In this document: positions 8,543 through 8,939 of the stretch, in pieces | How the letters are laid out: every line of letters begins with the position of its first letter | How positions within the stretch are numbered: the first letter of the stretch is position 1 | NCBI GenBank assembly: GCA_900763965.1 | Contig: CAAFMG010000063.1 | Location: 1 to 8,939, forward strand | DNA: 8,939 bases | Direction of reading: 5' to 3' | Source: an uncultured Oscillospiraceae bacterium | GTDB taxonomy: Bacteria; Bacillota; Clostridia; Oscillospirales; Oscillospiraceae | Position numbers and translations under genes: made by a program | The notes under the pieces: model-generated | Database searches by the model: none | Seen by the model: the letters and a program-made list of their open reading frames with translations, nothing else | Told to the model about the DNA's origin: nothing

Positions 8543-8611
8543 GTAGGGGTCGCCAACTTGGCGACCCGAGCGGCTTTGCCGCTGGCGGGTTGCCTATTAG
8601 ACGGCCCCTGC
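8543..8611. repeat. GTAGGGG...CCCCTGC hairpin repeat, full copy 3
   Basis: The ends GTAGGGGTCG (8543-8552) and CGGCCCCTGC (8602-8611) can form a 10-bp helix with two G-T/U wobbles. Inside, AGCGGC-TTT-GCCGCT (8569-8583) is a perfect hairpin. A competing perfect 9-bp hairpin, GGGTCGCCA-ACT-TGGCGACCC at 8547-8567, uses part of the left outer arm, so the two folds exclude each other. Confidence 0.6.
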
Positions 8612-8713
8612 AAAACGCCGAAAATAGGGACGAATCTCCGCTTCCCCGTGAGAAAACTTCTAAATGTATGAAACTATTTTGTGTAATTCAAAGTTTTTTT
8701 GCATATTTTACCC

Positions 8714-8742
8714 TTTACAACCGCTGGATATTATTGTATAAT
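8714..8742 (+). promoter_or_regulatory. Strong sigma-A promoter for the gap gene
   Basis: TTTACA (8714-8719) and TATAAT (8737-8742) are 17 bases apart. Upstream, an AT-rich tract with a run of seven T around 8694-8700 could act as an UP element. The predicted start near 8749 gives a leader of about 79 bases containing the dyad TACTGC-TTCAT-GCAGTA (8788-8804). Confidence 0.8.
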
Positions 8743-8827
8743 GAAATTTTGTGAGAATGCAGAAAGAATCACACTATATCCGTAGAATACTGCTTCATGC
8801 AGTAATATTGAAATGGAGGAAATTCCA

Positions 8828-8939
8828 ATGTCTGTTAAAGTTGCAATCAATGGCTTTGGCCGTATCGGCCGTCTGGCTTTCCGTCAGATGTTCGGCGCAG
8901 AGGGCTTCGAGATCGTTGCCATCAACGACCTGACCTCCC
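8828..8939 (+). CDS. gap: Glyceraldehyde-3-phosphate dehydrogenase, N-terminal part (runs off the edge)
   Basis: The first 37 residues are present. They start MSVKVAINGFGRIGR and contain the Rossmann dinucleotide-binding GxGxxG (G9-F-G-R-I-G14), then LAFRQMF and VAINDLT, all characteristic of class I NAD(P)-dependent GAPDH. The enzyme turns glyceraldehyde 3-phosphate, NAD and phosphate into 1,3-bisphosphoglycerate in glycolysis. The catalytic Cys and the rest of the protein lie beyond the window, so cofactor choice and whether this is the catabolic copy cannot be judged. GGAGGA (8815-8820) lies 7 bases before ATG. The near-consensus promoter and ribosome site suggest high expression. Confidence 0.96.
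   Translation, partial: MSVKVAINGFGRIGRLAFRQMFGAEGFEIVAINDLTS

Larger units (their letters stand above)
8371..8690. other. Gene-free spacer with two hairpin repeats
   Basis: This spacer before the gap promoter has no supported gene. The one open frame crossing it (8500-8754) starts without a ribosome site, translates the hairpin repeats and ends inside the promoter. The only structure I see is the hairpins at 8462-8485 and 8543-8611; the remaining sequence is unremarkable and becomes AT-rich after 8650. Confidence 0.6.

Noticed and set aside
8500..8754. 84-codon plus open frame before gap
   Set aside because: It translates hairpin repeat 8543-8611 and ends in the gap promoter, with no ribosome site; chance frame.
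8751..8933. 60-codon plus open frame overlapping the gap start
   Set aside because: It overlaps the clear gap start in another frame and its translation has no family character.

Overview
The window is a plus-strand stretch of a GC-rich, low-GC-ancestry Firmicute chromosome, most likely a gut Clostridium relative of the Oscillospirales (Oscillospiraceae/Ruminococcaceae). The reasons are strong G/C third-position bias in every gene, AGGAGG-type ribosome sites with AT-rich sigma-A promoters, two LSGC lipoproteins, a long SecA with a C-terminal zinc motif, a DUF3048 (YerB-type) lipoprotein, and intergenic spaces full of short GC hairpin repeats. The lineage is inferred from gene style and is not proven.

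Layout: 1-366 holds no convincing gene but has a very good extended -10 promoter followed by an inverted pair of hairpin repeat units. 367-1515 encodes an AlaX-type alanyl-tRNA editing protein. 1516-1682 carries a small hairpin repeat and the secA promoter. 1683-4442 is a complete secA. 4443-4692 holds a terminator-like hairpin and a second, expanded copy of the hairpin repeat. 4693-5493 is pgeF (YfiH/YlmD, multicopper polyphenol oxidase family). It overlaps by 4 bases a family 5 solute-binding lipoprotein gene, 5490-6983. 7250-8326 is the yerB-like DUF3048 lipoprotein. 8327-8713 is gene-free, with a terminator hairpin and two more hairpin repeats. A near-consensus promoter then drives the start of the glyceraldehyde-3-phosphate dehydrogenase gene, which runs off the right edge at 8828.

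Functionally these are mostly housekeeping genes: tRNA quality control, Sec export motor, peptidoglycan precursor quality control, two surface lipoproteins (both needing Sec for export) and glycolysis. The pgeF/solute-binding pair is the only tightly coupled operon; the others have their own leaders.

The two strongest oddities are: (1) the solute-binding protein frame is interrupted by a TAG at 6981-6983 but continues for 35 more plausible codons to a TAA at 7089-7091, so the annotated protein is probably C-terminally truncated, read through, or a sequence error; (2) the spacers carry modular hairpin repeats in which stems change in a base-pair-preserving way between copies. I saw no tRNA, rRNA, CRISPR, transposase or phage gene, and no clear new defence or biosynthetic system.
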